A stretch of DNA of 29,822 nucleotides from Candidatus Dormiibacterota bacterium. Its GTDB lineage: Bacteria; Chloroflexota; Dormibacteria; UBA8260; Bog-877. The notes beneath the pieces were generated by a model, which saw nothing but the letters and a program-made list of their open reading frames with translations, was not told the origin of the DNA and did no database searches. Shown here piece by piece: positions 1 through 8,809 of the stretch (the first letter of the stretch is position 1; every line of letters begins with the position of its first letter). The stretch is from NCBI GenBank assembly GCA_003164475.1, contig PLTL01000032.1, positions 1 to 29,822 on the forward strand, written 5' to 3'. The position numbers and the translations under genes were made by a program.

Positions 1-447
1 TGCCGGTGCCGGCGCGGCGCGTGGGCCCACGAACGATCCTGGTGGAGGTGGCGCAGCCGGGCGGCCCCGGTGGCGTTGCGCTGTACGCGCGGGTCTCCTC
101 GCACGACCAGCGCAGCGACCTCGATCGCCAGCTGGGCCGGCTGGCCGCCTGGGCGGCGGAGCGCGAGCTGGCGGTGACGCACACCGTCGCGTAGGTGGGA
201 TCGGGGATGAACGGGTCCCGTCCGAAGCTGCGCCGGCTGCTCGCTGATCCGACGGTGCAGTGCATCGTCGTTGAGCACCCGGACCGCCTTGCCCGGCTGG
301 GCTCCGAGTAGGTCGAGGCGGCCCTGCTGGGTGCCGGGCGGCGGCTGGTGGTGGTGGAGGCCACCGAGGACGAGGAGGACCTGGTTCGGGACATGACCGA
401 GGTGCTGACGTCGCTCTCCGCGCGGCTCTATAGACGGAGGTCGGCCG
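1..447 (+). pseudogene. IS607-family transposase TnpA (serine resolvase), decayed and truncated at the window edge
   Basis: The frame that starts before the window edge reads PVPARR...TILV, then VALYARVSSHDQ with the catalytic serine of small serine recombinases. It continues through VGSGMNG, IVVEHPDRLARLGSE, LVVVEATEDEEDLVRDM and ends near LTSLSARLYRRRS. These are the successive conserved blocks of IS607 TnpA, the DNA-breaking recombinase of that insertion sequence. The N-terminal helix-turn-helix would lie upstream of the window. Two in-frame TAG codons interrupt the protein, at 192-194 (where the family has Glu before VGSG) and at 309-311 (where Tyr or Phe follows GSE). Each is one base change from the expected codon, so simple decay is the likeliest reading. 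No TnpB can be recognised downstream. Family assignment is firm; the end point is approximate. Confidence 0.85.
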
Positions 448-664
448 GTGGGCGAGGACTCCCCTTCGCCCCGGGCTCCGGAACCCACCGCAGCCGACCG
501 GGCCGCCGCCTTGACCAGGCCAACCTCTACGGCCGAGCTGTCCCGGCGGCTCGTGGCGGGCCAGCTCGGCCGTGACACCGCTCCCCGATGGGTGGCCCGC
601 AGCCCCTTCAGCACCCCGGGATTGGCACGTCGCAATCAGGCTTCAAATTGGCCCGTCAGCCGCC
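448..664. other. Intergenic remnant between the IS607 relic and the cyd promoter
   Basis: An open frame from GTG 448 (93 codons) follows the resolvase relic, where IS607 elements normally carry tnpB. Its translation is rich in Ala, Arg and Pro and shows no TnpB motif such as the zinc ribbon or RuvC-like residues. I see no convincing gene. It may be shuffled insertion-sequence debris. Confidence 0.4.
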
Positions 665-693
665 TTGACAAGCGATTGCCCCCTGCCTATCCT
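665..693 (+). promoter_or_regulatory. Promoter of the cyd operon (-35 TTGACA, -10 TATCCT)
   Basis: A perfect TTGACA at 665-670 is followed, after exactly 17 bases, by TATCCT at 688-693. This is a near-consensus housekeeping sigma-70-type promoter in otherwise GC-rich DNA. Transcription would begin near 700, giving a leader of about 50 bases before cydA. No clear Rex- or FNR-type palindrome was seen around it. Confidence 0.75.
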
Positions 694-752
694 GACGCCT
701 TAGGTTCCCGTCCCACGCATTCTTGGTAGCCCCAACCAGCCAACGCTAGCTG

Positions 753-2129
753 ATGATAACCACCCTTCTGGACCGCTGGCAGTTTGGCGTCACGACTGTC
801 TACCATTTCCTGTTCGTCCCGCTGACCATCGGGCTGGCTCTGCTGGTGGCGATCATGCAGACCATCGCCTACCTGCGTCACGACGAGGACTGGGATCGCG
901 CGTCACGTTTCTTTGGGCAGATATTCCTGATCGGCTTCATCATGGGCGTGGTTACCGGCATCGTCGAAGAGTTCCAGTTCGGCATGAACTGGAGCAATTA
1001 CTCGGTTTTCGTGGGCAACATCTTCGGCGCCCCCTTGGCCATCGAAGGTCTGCTCGCATTCTTCATGGAGTCGACCTTCATCGGGCTGTGGATCTTCGGT
1101 CGGGACAAATTGCCGGCGCGGCTGCACCTGGCCACCATCTGGATCGTGAGCTTTGGCACCATCCTTTCGGCATTTTTCATCCTGGTGGCGAACGCCTGGA
1201 TGCAGCATCCCGTCGGCTACACGATCGTCGATCACAAGGCCTTGCTCACCAACTTCTGGGTGGTGTTGGCCAATTCCACGGTCTGGGCCGAGTTCATTCA
1301 CACAGTCTTGGCCGCTTTCGTGACCGGGGGCATGTTCCTGCTGGGCGTTGCGGCCTGGAAGATGCTCCAGGGTCATGACAGCGCGGCGTTCCAGAAGGTC
1401 GCCAGGCTGGCGGCGGTATTCACTCTGGTCTGCGTGATCGGCACGGTCATCAGCGGCGACGTCCAGGCCCGCCTCATGGACCAACAGCAACCGATGAAGA
1501 TGGCGGCCGCGGAAGCCCAGTACACGACTCAGGCGGGCGCCAGCTTCTCGGTGCTGACGATGTGGAACCTCTCCGGCCAGCCGATCTTCCAGCTGCGCAT
1601 TCCCCACCTGCTGAGCCTGATCTCGGATTTCTCCTGGGATGCGGCGGTACCCGGCATCCATCAGCTGCAGGCCGCGGAGTCCCGCCGCTATGGGGCCGGC
1701 AATTACACCCCCATCGTGTGGGTCACCTACTGGAGCTTCCGGCTGATGGTGGGGCTGGGCTTCCTCATGCTGGCGGTTGCCGGGTGGGCAGTCTGGCTTG
1801 CCCGCCGACGGCGCCTGCAGCGGAGCCGGTGGTTCCTGCGGGTCGCGGTTTTGTCGATCGCGGCCCCGTTCCTCGCCAACACCTTCGGCTGGCTGTTCAC
1901 CGAGGTGGGACGTCAGCCCTGGGTCGTTGAAGACCTCATGAAGACAGCCCAGGCGATCTCGCCCAACGTGGGCCTGGCTTCGGTGGCCCTGACCCTGGGC
2001 GGTTTTACCGCCCTCTACACGGTGCTGGGAGTCATCGACGCCATGCTGGTGCTGCGCTTCGCGCGCCGTCCGTTGGTCGACGCCGACGAGTCGGCCGGCT
2101 CCGGGCACGAGCCGTCGTTGGTCTACTGA
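753..2129 (+). CDS. cydA: Cytochrome bd quinol oxidase subunit I
   Basis: CydA carries the three haems (b558, b595, d) and the quinol site of cytochrome bd, which reduces oxygen to water in the membrane and is typically favoured at low oxygen. The 458-residue protein starts DRWQFGVTTVYHFLFVPLTIG, with the haem-ligand His at residue 18. It then has EGLLAFFMEST with the conserved acidic residue, EFIHTVLAAF with a second haem-ligand His, and GWLFTEVGRQPWVV near the C-terminus. The segment between the quinol-loop landmarks is short, so it is a short-Q-loop type. About nine hydrophobic membrane segments are visible. The ATG at 753 gives the expected N-terminus, though no strong ribosome binding site precedes it. 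First gene of cydABDC. Confidence 0.97.
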   Translation: MITTLLDRWQFGVTTVYHFLFVPLTIGLALLVAIMQTIAYLRHDEDWDRASRFFGQIFLIGFIMGVVTGIVEEFQFGMNWSNYSVFVGNIFGAPLAIEGLLAFFMESTFIGLWIFGRDKLPARLHLATIWIVSFGTILSAFFILVANAWMQHPVGYTIVDHKALLTNFWVVLANSTVWAEFIHTVLAAFVTGGMFLLGVAAWKMLQGHDSAAFQKVARLAAVFTLVCVIGTVISGDVQARLMDQQQPMKMAAAEAQYTTQAGASFSVLTMWNLSGQPIFQLRIPHLLSLISDFSWDAAVPGIHQLQAAESRRYGAGNYTPIVWVTYWSFRLMVGLGFLMLAVAGWAVWLARRRRLQRSRWFLRVAVLSIAAPFLANTFGWLFTEVGRQPWVVEDLMKTAQAISPNVGLASVALTLGGFTALYTVLGVIDAMLVLRFARRPLVDADESAGSGHEPSLVY

Positions 2130-2208
2130 TCAGCATGCTCGCCCCGTTCGTTCGCCGCCGGCCGCTTGGGTCTGCTCGAGGAGAGCTGCCGGTCGGAGGG
2201 CGGTGCTG

Positions 2209-3321
2209 ATGCCGGTCGCCAGTCTGAACACGGCCTGGTTCGCACTCATCGGGCTCCTCTGGGCCGGCTACTTTGTACTCGAGGGATTTGACTTCGGGGT
2301 GGGGATCCTGACCTCTCTGGTGGCTCGGGAGGAAGTGGAGCGCCGACTCTGCCTCAATTCGATCGGGCCCACCTGGGACGCCAACGAGGTTTGGCTGCTG
2401 GTCGCCGGAGGGGCCACCTTCGCGGCGTTCCCGACCTGGTACGCGACGATGTTCAGTGGCTTCTATCTGGCACTGTTCCTGGTCTTGGTGGGCCTCATCG
2501 TCCGCGGCGTGAGCATCGAATTCCGCGGCCGCCGACGCTCTCCCGCCTGGCGGGCGACCTGGGACCGGGCGCGGTTCTGGGGCAGCCTCGTCCCCGCTCT
2601 GCTCTGGGGGGTTGACTTCACCGACCTCGTCCACGGGTTGCCGATCCGCCCCGGGGGCCTCTACTACGGGGGATTGCTTGGACTGGTTCACCCGATCGCG
2701 ATCCTGGGGGGGCTCGTGAGCCTGTCTCTGTTCAGCCTTCACGGGGCGGTATTCCTGTCGGCCAAGACAAGTGGGGAGCTGGCCGCGAGAGCCCGGCGCT
2801 GGGCTCGCTGGCTGGCCGGTCCGACGGTGATCCTCACTGCCGGCCTGCTGGTCTGGCTGGGTGTGTCCACCTCCTCGACGCCGGTGGTGGACGGGTTGCC
2901 CGCAGTGGTCCCGCTGGTGCTCGGGGCTCTCGCGGTCGGGGCGATCGCGCTGGCGTTCTGGGCCACTGGACGCCATCGGGATGGGGTCGCCTTCGCAGCC
3001 ACCGCCGGGGCCGTGCTGGGCCTGGCGGCCGCCGCCTTCTCGGAGCTCTTCCCCCGGGTGATGGTGTCCACGGTGGCCGGAGGCTCGCTCACCATCTGGA
3101 ACGCCGCCTCCGCCCACGAGACGCTCTTCGTGATGACGGTGGTCGCGGCGATCTTCACTCCTTTCGTCCTCGCCTACCAGGGCTGGAGCTACTGGGTCTT
3201 CCGCCAGCGCCTCATCCGGCCCCCGTCCCCCCCGGTTCCACCGGAGTGGTTCGGGGGCGGTGACGCGGCGGGCGGGACGGGTCCAGGCCGGTCGCAGCAG
3301 GGGGTGGGTGCCGGGCCGTGA
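2209..3321 (+). CDS. cydB: Cytochrome bd quinol oxidase subunit II
   Basis: CydB is the second membrane subunit of cytochrome bd and pairs with CydA. The N-terminus ALIGLLWAGYFVLEGFDFGVG is the family signature, followed by IGPTWDANEVWLLVAGGATFAAFP and FRGRRR. Multiple membrane helices follow over 370 residues. ATG 2209 is chosen because GGAGGG at 2195-2200 lies eight bases upstream; an in-frame GTG at 2203 is an alternative that adds two residues. The gap after cydA is 79 bases. The C-terminus has a Pro/Gly-rich tail of about 30 residues beyond the last helix. The stop overlaps the cydD start (GTGA), so the two genes are probably translationally coupled. Confidence 0.97.
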   Translation: MPVASLNTAWFALIGLLWAGYFVLEGFDFGVGILTSLVAREEVERRLCLNSIGPTWDANEVWLLVAGGATFAAFPTWYATMFSGFYLALFLVLVGLIVRGVSIEFRGRRRSPAWRATWDRARFWGSLVPALLWGVDFTDLVHGLPIRPGGLYYGGLLGLVHPIAILGGLVSLSLFSLHGAVFLSAKTSGELAARARRWARWLAGPTVILTAGLLVWLGVSTSSTPVVDGLPAVVPLVLGALAVGAIALAFWATGRHRDGVAFAATAGAVLGLAAAAFSELFPRVMVSTVAGGSLTIWNAASAHETLFVMTVVAAIFTPFVLAYQGWSYWVFRQRLIRPPSPPVPPEWFGGGDAAGGTGPGRSQQGVGAGP

Positions 3322-5105
3322 TCTCGTCGACCGGCTGGCGGCACTCGCCGGTCGACCCTCGCCTCTGGCGCCAGGCCCGCACGTTTCGCCTCTGGGTGGC
3401 GGCGTCGGTGGTGATCGGGCTTGGCCTCACCGCCTGCCTGGTGGCGCAGGCCACCTTCCTCGCCAGGGCGCTCTCCCTGTCCCTCTTCCACCGCGGCGAG
3501 AACCATGCGATAGCCGCCGCCCTGGTCGGCCTGGTCGTCGCCACCCTGGTGCGCGCCGCCCTGGCCTTCGCATCTGAGCAGGCGGCGACGGGAGCGGCCA
3601 GCCGCACCAAGTCGGAGCTGCGGGCCGCCGCCCTGGCCAAGTTGCTCGCCTTGGCCCCGGCGGAGCTGGCGCAGCGTCGCACCGGTGAGGTGGCGGTCAC
3701 CCTCGGCCATGGCCTGGACGGGTTGGACGGCTACGTCGGGCGCTACCTGCCCAGGCTGGTCCTAGCCGTCCTGGCACCACTGGCGCTGCTGGGTTGGGTG
3801 GCCCATCTCGACCTGCTGTCGGCAGGGATACTGGTGATCACGCTGGCCCTGCTTCCGATGTTCATGGTGCTGATCGGCCAGCGCACTCGGGCTCGGGCCC
3901 GGTCCCGCTGGCGAGCGCTGGGGCAGCTGTCGGGGCAGTTTCTCGATGCCGTGGAAGGGCTGCCGATCCTGCGCGCCTTTGGCCGCGCTCGGGCCCAGCG
4001 GGAGACCATCGCCAGGGCCACCGCGGAGCTCCGCCGGGAGACGCTCGGGACCTTGCAGGTGGCGCTGCTCTCGGCTCTGGTTCTGGAGACCCTGGCCGCG
4101 GTGGGGACAGCCCTGGTCGCGGTGCCGCTCGGGCTCAGGCTGCTGTCCGGGCAGATGACGCTGACCGTTGCTCTGACGATCCTGGTGCTGGCTCCCGAGG
4201 TCTACCTGCCCCTGCGTCGCGCCTCCTCGGACTTCCACGCCAGCACCGAGGGGGTGACCGCCCTGGAGGCGCTGTGGGCGGTGAGCGGCGAACCGCAGCC
4301 TGGCGGCACCCCGCCACCCGTCGCGGCCCGGCCTTCAGGACCCGAGTGGCGGGGCCCCGCTGCGGTCCCTGACCTCTCCGCGCGGGTGGGGTCCGGCTTC
4401 GCCCCTGCTGGGGTTGCGCTGCGGGGGGTATCGGTGTCCTTTCCCGGCCGTCAGAGCCCGGTGCTCGCGTCTCTCGACCTCAGACTGGAGCCGGGAGAAT
4501 CCCTGGGGGTCACCGGTCCAAGCGGAGTCGGAAAGTCGACCCTGGTGGCGGTGCTGGCTGGGCTGATCCAGCCCCGGGCAGGAACGTTCCTCGCCGACGG
4601 GGCGGATGTCTTGCCCGCCGACCTTGGCTCCTGGCGCCGCCGGCTGGCCTGGGTGCCGCAGCGGCCCACGCTGTTCTCGGGGACGGTGGCGGAGAACCTG
4701 CGCCTGGGCAGCCCCGAGGCATCTGACGCCGATCTCTGGGCGGCGCTGGAGGTGGCCTGCCTCCAAGAGCTGGTGGCAAGTCTGCCCCAAGGGCTCGAAT
4801 CTGCCCTCGGGGAGCACGCCGAACAGCTGAGTGCCGGCGAGCGCCAGCGCCTGGCCATCGCTCGGGCGCTGATCCGCAGCCAGGCGGGGCTGTTCCTCCT
4901 GGACGAGCCGACCGCTCACCTCGACCCGGCCACCGAGCGGGAGCTGGTGGCGCGGCTGCGGCCGGCCCTCCGAGGGAGATCACTGCTCCTGGTCAGCCAC
5001 CGCCCCGGGCCCCTGGCGCTGGCCGACCGTACCGCCATCCTCGACCAGGGCCAGCTGCGCCCTCTGAGGGACCAGGTCGGGCAGCAGCCCCTGGTGGCCC
5101 GATGA
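3318..5105 (+). CDS. cydD: ABC transporter subunit CydD, cytochrome bd assembly
   Basis: CydD is half of the heterodimeric CydDC ABC exporter, which is linked to thiol or haem handling and is required to assemble cytochrome bd. The 595-residue protein has an N-terminal six-helix membrane domain, with the CydD-typical LDGLDGYVGRYLPRLVLAVL near residues 133-152. An ABC ATPase follows: Walker A GPSGVGKST near residue 400, signature LSAGERQ near 504 and Walker B LFLLDEPTAHLD near 525. It starts at a GTG that overlaps the cydB stop and ends in an ATGA overlap with cydC. A Pro/Gly-rich stretch links the membrane and ATPase domains. Confidence 0.93.
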   Translation: MISSTGWRHSPVDPRLWRQARTFRLWVAASVVIGLGLTACLVAQATFLARALSLSLFHRGENHAIAAALVGLVVATLVRAALAFASEQAATGAASRTKSELRAAALAKLLALAPAELAQRRTGEVAVTLGHGLDGLDGYVGRYLPRLVLAVLAPLALLGWVAHLDLLSAGILVITLALLPMFMVLIGQRTRARARSRWRALGQLSGQFLDAVEGLPILRAFGRARAQRETIARATAELRRETLGTLQVALLSALVLETLAAVGTALVAVPLGLRLLSGQMTLTVALTILVLAPEVYLPLRRASSDFHASTEGVTALEALWAVSGEPQPGGTPPPVAARPSGPEWRGPAAVPDLSARVGSGFAPAGVALRGVSVSFPGRQSPVLASLDLRLEPGESLGVTGPSGVGKSTLVAVLAGLIQPRAGTFLADGADVLPADLGSWRRRLAWVPQRPTLFSGTVAENLRLGSPEASDADLWAALEVACLQELVASLPQGLESALGEHAEQLSAGERQRLAIARALIRSQAGLFLLDEPTAHLDPATERELVARLRPALRGRSLLLVSHRPGPLALADRTAILDQGQLRPLRDQVGQQPLVAR

Positions 5106-6826
5106 GCGTTTCCTCCAATTCGGTCAGGGCGACCAACCTGCGGGCCTTGCTGTTCCCGGTCGGCCTCGAACGCAAGCGGGCCGGCCAGGCGGTGGCCGCC
5201 GGGTTGGTGGGGCAACTCTCTGCGGTGGGACTCCTGGCATGCTCCGCCTGGCTGATCGCGGCGGCGGCCCTCCGCCCCCCGGTGCTGACCCTGACCGTCG
5301 CCATCGCGGCGGTGCAGGCGTTCGCCCTGATGAGGGGTGCCGCCCGCTACGGCGAGCGGCTGGCCAGCCACGATCTCGCGCTTCGGGTGCTGGCCCGAGT
5401 CCGCGTCTTCGCCTTCGAACACCTGGAGCCGCTGGTGCCAGGCCGCCTTCCCGGCGTTCACCGGGGCGATCTGCTCAACCGATTCGTGACCGATGTCGAC
5501 GGCATCCAGGACCTCTACGTCAGAGCCCTGGTCCCGCTCCTGGGCGCCCTGGCCTCCTCGGCAATCACGGTGCTGGTGGCTGTGCTTCTCGACCCCGCTG
5601 CGGGGCTGGTCCTGGGTGTGGGTCTGGGGATCGGAGCCGTCGTGCTGCCTCTGGGCATAGCCGCCCTGGGAGCCCGGAGCGGCGCGGACCTGGCCCGGTC
5701 CCGGGGGCTTCGGGACGCGATCGTGGTCGAGTCGCTTCATGGTGCCTCCGAGGTCGCCGTCTTTGGAGCGCAGGCCGCGGTGCTGGGACGGCTGAGGAGC
5801 GCCGAACGCGAGGTCTCGCGTCAGGCGCGGCACGCCTCCATCGCTTCCGGCGCCGGCCAGTCGCTGGGCGTTGCCCTCGGGGGAGTGCTGGCCGCCGCCA
5901 CGGTGGCCGCGAGCCTGTCCGCGCTCGACGCCGGCCGGATCTCGGGCGTGGTGGTGGTGGTGCTCGGCTTCCTCGCTCTCGCCAGCGCCAACGGGGTGGC
6001 GGACCTGCCCGAAGCGTTCGCCGCTCTCACCGGCAGGCTCCGCGGAGCCGGGCGGGTGCTTCAGATGACGACTCAGCCGGCGGTTCCGAAGGCCCAGGTG
6101 GCCTTGCTGCAGCCCGCCACCGATGCGCTCAGCTTCGCCCTCAAGGGGGCGTCGGTCGGCTACGACCCCGCCCGGCCCCCGGCGTTGGACGGCGTTGACC
6201 TCGAGATCGGCGTGGGTTGCCATCTGGCGGTGGTCGGTCGCACCGGCGCGGGCAAGACGACGCTGTCCCACCTTCTCCTGGGATTCGTGGAGCCGAATCG
6301 GGGCCAGGTGGAGGTCGACGGAGTCGACCTGCGCCGGTGGGATGCCGAAGCCATCCGGAGCCTCATCGCCTGGGCGCCACAGGATCCCCACGTGTTCCAC
6401 ACCACCGTCGCCGCCAACCTGCGCCTGGCGCGGCCGGAGGCGAGCGACGCCGAGCTGGCGGCGGTGCTGGCCCAGGTCGGCTTGGCGCCATGGATCGCCC
6501 GCTTTCCCGATGGGCTGGCGGCGACGCTCGGGGAGCGCGGCGAGACGCTTTCGGGGGGAGAGCGCCAGCGACTGGGGGTGGCGCGCGCCCTTCTCTCCGG
6601 CCGCCCCATCCTCTTGCTGGACGAACCCACCGCGCACCTTGACGCCACGGCCGAGGCGGAGCTCCGGGAGGCGGTGCTGGCGGCCGCCGCGGGCAAGACC
6701 CTGGTCTGGATCACCCACCGTCATCTCGGACTTGACGCGTTTGACGTGGTGGTGACTCTGGACCACGGCCGGGTTGCCTCCTCCTTCGGCGCCGCTGGCC
6801 CCGCCGCGGCCGGCCGGAGTCGTTGA
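5102..6826 (+). CDS. cydC: ABC transporter subunit CydC, cytochrome bd assembly
   Basis: CydC is the partner half-transporter of CydD. The 574-residue protein has the CydC-type membrane domain, with AVGLLACSAWLIAAAALRPP and VLTLTVAIAAVQAFALMRG, then ARYGERLASHD. The ATPase domain has Walker A GRTGAGKTT near residue 378, signature LSGGERQRLG near 483 and Walker B LLLDEPTAHLD near 503. The ATG overlaps the CydD stop by four bases. It closes the cydABDC operon, and no other cytochrome gene follows. The order A-B-D-C in one transcription unit is common in actinobacteria and firmicutes. Assigning CydC rather than CydD rests on position and the SAWLI-type N-terminus. Confidence 0.93.
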   Translation: MSVSSNSVRATNLRALLFPVGLERKRAGQAVAAGLVGQLSAVGLLACSAWLIAAAALRPPVLTLTVAIAAVQAFALMRGAARYGERLASHDLALRVLARVRVFAFEHLEPLVPGRLPGVHRGDLLNRFVTDVDGIQDLYVRALVPLLGALASSAITVLVAVLLDPAAGLVLGVGLGIGAVVLPLGIAALGARSGADLARSRGLRDAIVVESLHGASEVAVFGAQAAVLGRLRSAEREVSRQARHASIASGAGQSLGVALGGVLAAATVAASLSALDAGRISGVVVVVLGFLALASANGVADLPEAFAALTGRLRGAGRVLQMTTQPAVPKAQVALLQPATDALSFALKGASVGYDPARPPALDGVDLEIGVGCHLAVVGRTGAGKTTLSHLLLGFVEPNRGQVEVDGVDLRRWDAEAIRSLIAWAPQDPHVFHTTVAANLRLARPEASDAELAAVLAQVGLAPWIARFPDGLAATLGERGETLSGGERQRLGVARALLSGRPILLLDEPTAHLDATAEAELREAVLAAAAGKTLVWITHRHLGLDAFDVVVTLDHGRVASSFGAAGPAAAGRSR

Positions 6827-7157
6827 GGTGGGGATGGGTCGGTGGGCCACTCCGCTCGGGGAGAGATGGGCCCCGCTTGGCCTTCCGGACTCGGGCGGCC
6901 GTGCCTATGGGTATGGCGCGTCCAGGGGCGCGGGGCCGGCTCGCCGTCGATCGAGACAGCTCGCTCCAGGCTGGCGGGCACCCGACTCTGGCTCGAGCCC
7001 CTCGGTGGGTGGCGGCGGTCGTCAGGGGTGCCCCGGAGGGTCTGGTGGGGGCCAGGCGGAGCGCTATCTGTCCGGGGTTGCGAGTGTCGATCTGGGCGGA
7101 TCCCATTCGTCGTGTATAGAGAGCGGGCTGTGCTGGCCCGGAAGAGGAGGAGCCGAG
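6827..7157 (+). other. Intergenic region between cydC and the DGPF gene
   Basis: About 330 bases without a convincing gene; open frames here are low-complexity Arg/Gly/Pro translations. No U-tract terminator is seen after cydC. A TATAGA directly preceded by TG at 7113-7120 is a plausible -10 box, giving a leader of about 30 bases before the ATG at 7158. No good -35 lies 16-18 bases upstream of it. Confidence 0.4.
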
Positions 7158-7496
7158 ATGAAGTACGCGCTGCTGTTCAACAGCGAGGGTGGCGAGTCTC
7201 CTGACGAGGCGGAGGTGGCAGCGGCGGTGATGTCCGAGGTCGACCAGTGGTGGGGCAAGTACAGCCAAGCGGGAGCCATCCTGGGGGGCGAGAGGCTCCA
7301 ACCGGCCAGCAGAGCCACCACTGTCCGCTTCGGTGGTCAGTCTCCGACCATCGTCGACGGTCCCTTCGCCGAGACCAAGGAGGCCATCGGCGGCTTCGCG
7401 ATCGTCGAGGTCCCCGACCTTGATGCCGCCCTGGAGATGGTCAAGACCTGGCCTGCGAGTTCATCGGTCGAGATCCGCCCGATCTGGGAGGACTGA
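7158..7496 (+). CDS. DGPF-domain (YCII-related) protein
   Basis: A 112-residue protein of the YCII/DGPF family, with a small ferredoxin-like alpha/beta fold. The hallmark DGPFAETKEAIGGFAIVEV lies at about residues 68-86, and the start MKYALLFN is typical. Members of this family are found next to ECF42-type sigma factors and are thought to act with them, though their biochemical role is unsettled. ATG 7158 is preceded by a strong GAGGAG ribosome binding site at about 7145-7150. The next gene is such a sigma factor, in the same reading frame and separated only by the TGA at 7494-7496, which supports a functional pair. The family call is firm; the function is unknown. Confidence 0.9.
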   Translation: MKYALLFNSEGGESPDEAEVAAAVMSEVDQWWGKYSQAGAILGGERLQPASRATTVRFGGQSPTIVDGPFAETKEAIGGFAIVEVPDLDAALEMVKTWPASSSVEIRPIWED

Positions 7497-7562
7497 CCGG
7501 CGCCAGAGTCAGCAGCCGCCGAGCCCGCGCTCGCCGCCATCTTCCGAGAGGAGGCGGGCCGG

Positions 7563-8702
7563 GTGGTGGCTGCCCTGCTGCGTAGGTATGGGGACTTCGA
7601 CCTGGCTGAGGATTGCACCCAGGACGCACTCCTCGCCGCTGTGCGGGTCTGGCTCAGTTCAGGGATCCCCCAGCGTCCCGGAGCCTGGCTCACCACGGCG
7701 GCCCGGCGGCGCGCGCTGGACCGCCTGCGAAGGCGGCAGGGCCTGCAGGCCAAGCTGGCCCAGAGCCCCCCCGCGGTGGTCGAAGGCGGCGATGACAGGC
7801 TCCGGCTGATGTTCACCTGCTGCCACCCGGCGCTCTCACGCGAGGCCCAGCTGGCGCTGACCCTGCGCACGGTGGCGGGCTTCACCACCCGGCAGATCGC
7901 CAGTGCCTTCCTCATCTCCGAGGCGACCGTGGCGCAACGGATAGTCAGGGCCAAGCGGCAGATCGTGGATGCTGGCATCCCCTATCGGATGCCGGCTCCG
8001 GCCGACCTGGACCGGAGGCTGGACGAGGTTCTGGCCGTCCTCTACCTGATGTTCAACGAGGGCTACCTCTCCAGCAGTTGGGAGGTCCCCCACGACCGTG
8101 ACCTGGCCGAGGACGCCGCCTGGTTGGCCGAGCTGGCGGTGCGGGTGCTGCCGCGCCAGGCCGAGGCCATGGGGCTCCTCGCCCTCTTCCAACTCCAACT
8201 GGCCCGGGTCAGGGGCCGCTTCAGCGACACCGGCACCCTGATTCGTCTGGCCGAGCAGGACCGCTCCCTGTGGGATGCGGCCGCGATCACCTCGGCCGTC
8301 GAACTGCTGGACCGGGCCGCCCATCTCCGGCAGCCCGGCCCGTACCAGCTCCAGGCGGCTATTGCGGCCTGCCACGCCGAGGCGCCGAGCTGGGAGGCCA
8401 CCGACTGGCCCCTGATCCTGCGGCTCTACGATCGTCTCCTCGACCTCCAGCCGTCGCCGGTGATCCGGCTCAACCGGGCGGTTGCCCTGTGGCTCGTGGC
8501 CGGTGCCGTCGCGGCGCTGGCCGAGGTGGAGCGGCTGGCGGCCGGCCTCGGCCAGTACCACCTGCTCCACAGCACCCGGGGCGAATTGCAGCGGGAGCTG
8601 GGCCTGGAAGCAGAGGCGCAGGCGTCCTTCCAGCGCGCCCTCGACCTGACCCTGAACCCTGCCGAGAGGAGTCACCTGAGGGCCCGGATGGCCAGCGCCT
8701 GA
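7563..8702 (+). CDS. ECF sigma factor with C-terminal TPR-like extension (ECF42 type)
   Basis: This sigma factor would direct RNA polymerase to a small regulon. Region 2 is seen in GDFDLAEDCTQDALLAAV. Region 4 is in LTLRTVAGFTTRQIASAF followed by ISEATVAQRIVRAKRQI, the helix-turn-helix that reads the -35 box. About 200 further residues form a helical, TPR-like tail with LNRAVALWL and LTLNPAERSHLRAR, as in ECF42 proteins, which lack a classical anti-sigma factor and pair with DGPF proteins. The start is uncertain. GTG 7563 has an excellent ribosome binding site (GAGAGGAGG, 7546-7554), but the 22 codons before it, back to the TGA of the DGPF gene, also encode region-2-like residues (LAAIFREEAGR) and contain no ATG, GTG or TTG. 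Confidence 0.9.
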   Translation: MVAALLRRYGDFDLAEDCTQDALLAAVRVWLSSGIPQRPGAWLTTAARRRALDRLRRRQGLQAKLAQSPPAVVEGGDDRLRLMFTCCHPALSREAQLALTLRTVAGFTTRQIASAFLISEATVAQRIVRAKRQIVDAGIPYRMPAPADLDRRLDEVLAVLYLMFNEGYLSSSWEVPHDRDLAEDAAWLAELAVRVLPRQAEAMGLLALFQLQLARVRGRFSDTGTLIRLAEQDRSLWDAAAITSAVELLDRAAHLRQPGPYQLQAAIAACHAEAPSWEATDWPLILRLYDRLLDLQPSPVIRLNRAVALWLVAGAVAALAEVERLAAGLGQYHLLHSTRGELQRELGLEAEAQASFQRALDLTLNPAERSHLRARMASA

Positions 8703-8765
8703 CCTGGCTCCCGGAGGGCCGGGCCGAGCGCGGGTCGCACCTTCACCGGGTCCGCGTTGCCATGG

Positions 8766-8809
8766 GGGGATCCTCTCCCCACCCTCCGGCGGTGAGGGAG
8801 AGGATCCCC
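8766..8809 (+). terminator. Large perfect hairpin after the sigma factor gene
   Basis: GGGGATCCTCTCCC at 8766-8779 is perfectly complementary to GGGAGAGGATCCCC at 8796-8809. A further inner stem CACC/GGTG (8780-8783, 8791-8794) closes a CTCCGGC loop. With 18 base pairs this is the strongest hairpin in the window. No U-tract follows, so it may be a GC-type terminator or a REP-like intergenic repeat. A second, smaller hairpin (CGGGAG/CTCCCG, 8814-8834) follows at once. Confidence 0.6.

Noticed and set aside
192..311. Two in-frame TAG codons read as amber recoding (for example pyrrolysine)
   Set aside because: Several genes here end in TAG as a normal stop (pyrB, dnaJ, the carrier gene), and both TAGs are single-base changes in a decayed insertion-sequence gene.
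4916..6850. A 644-codon open frame on the minus strand opposite cydC
   Set aside because: It is a shadow of cydC in GC-rich DNA: its translation is rich in Gly, Arg, Gln and His, has no motif, and lies wholly opposite a gene with clear ABC-transporter motifs.
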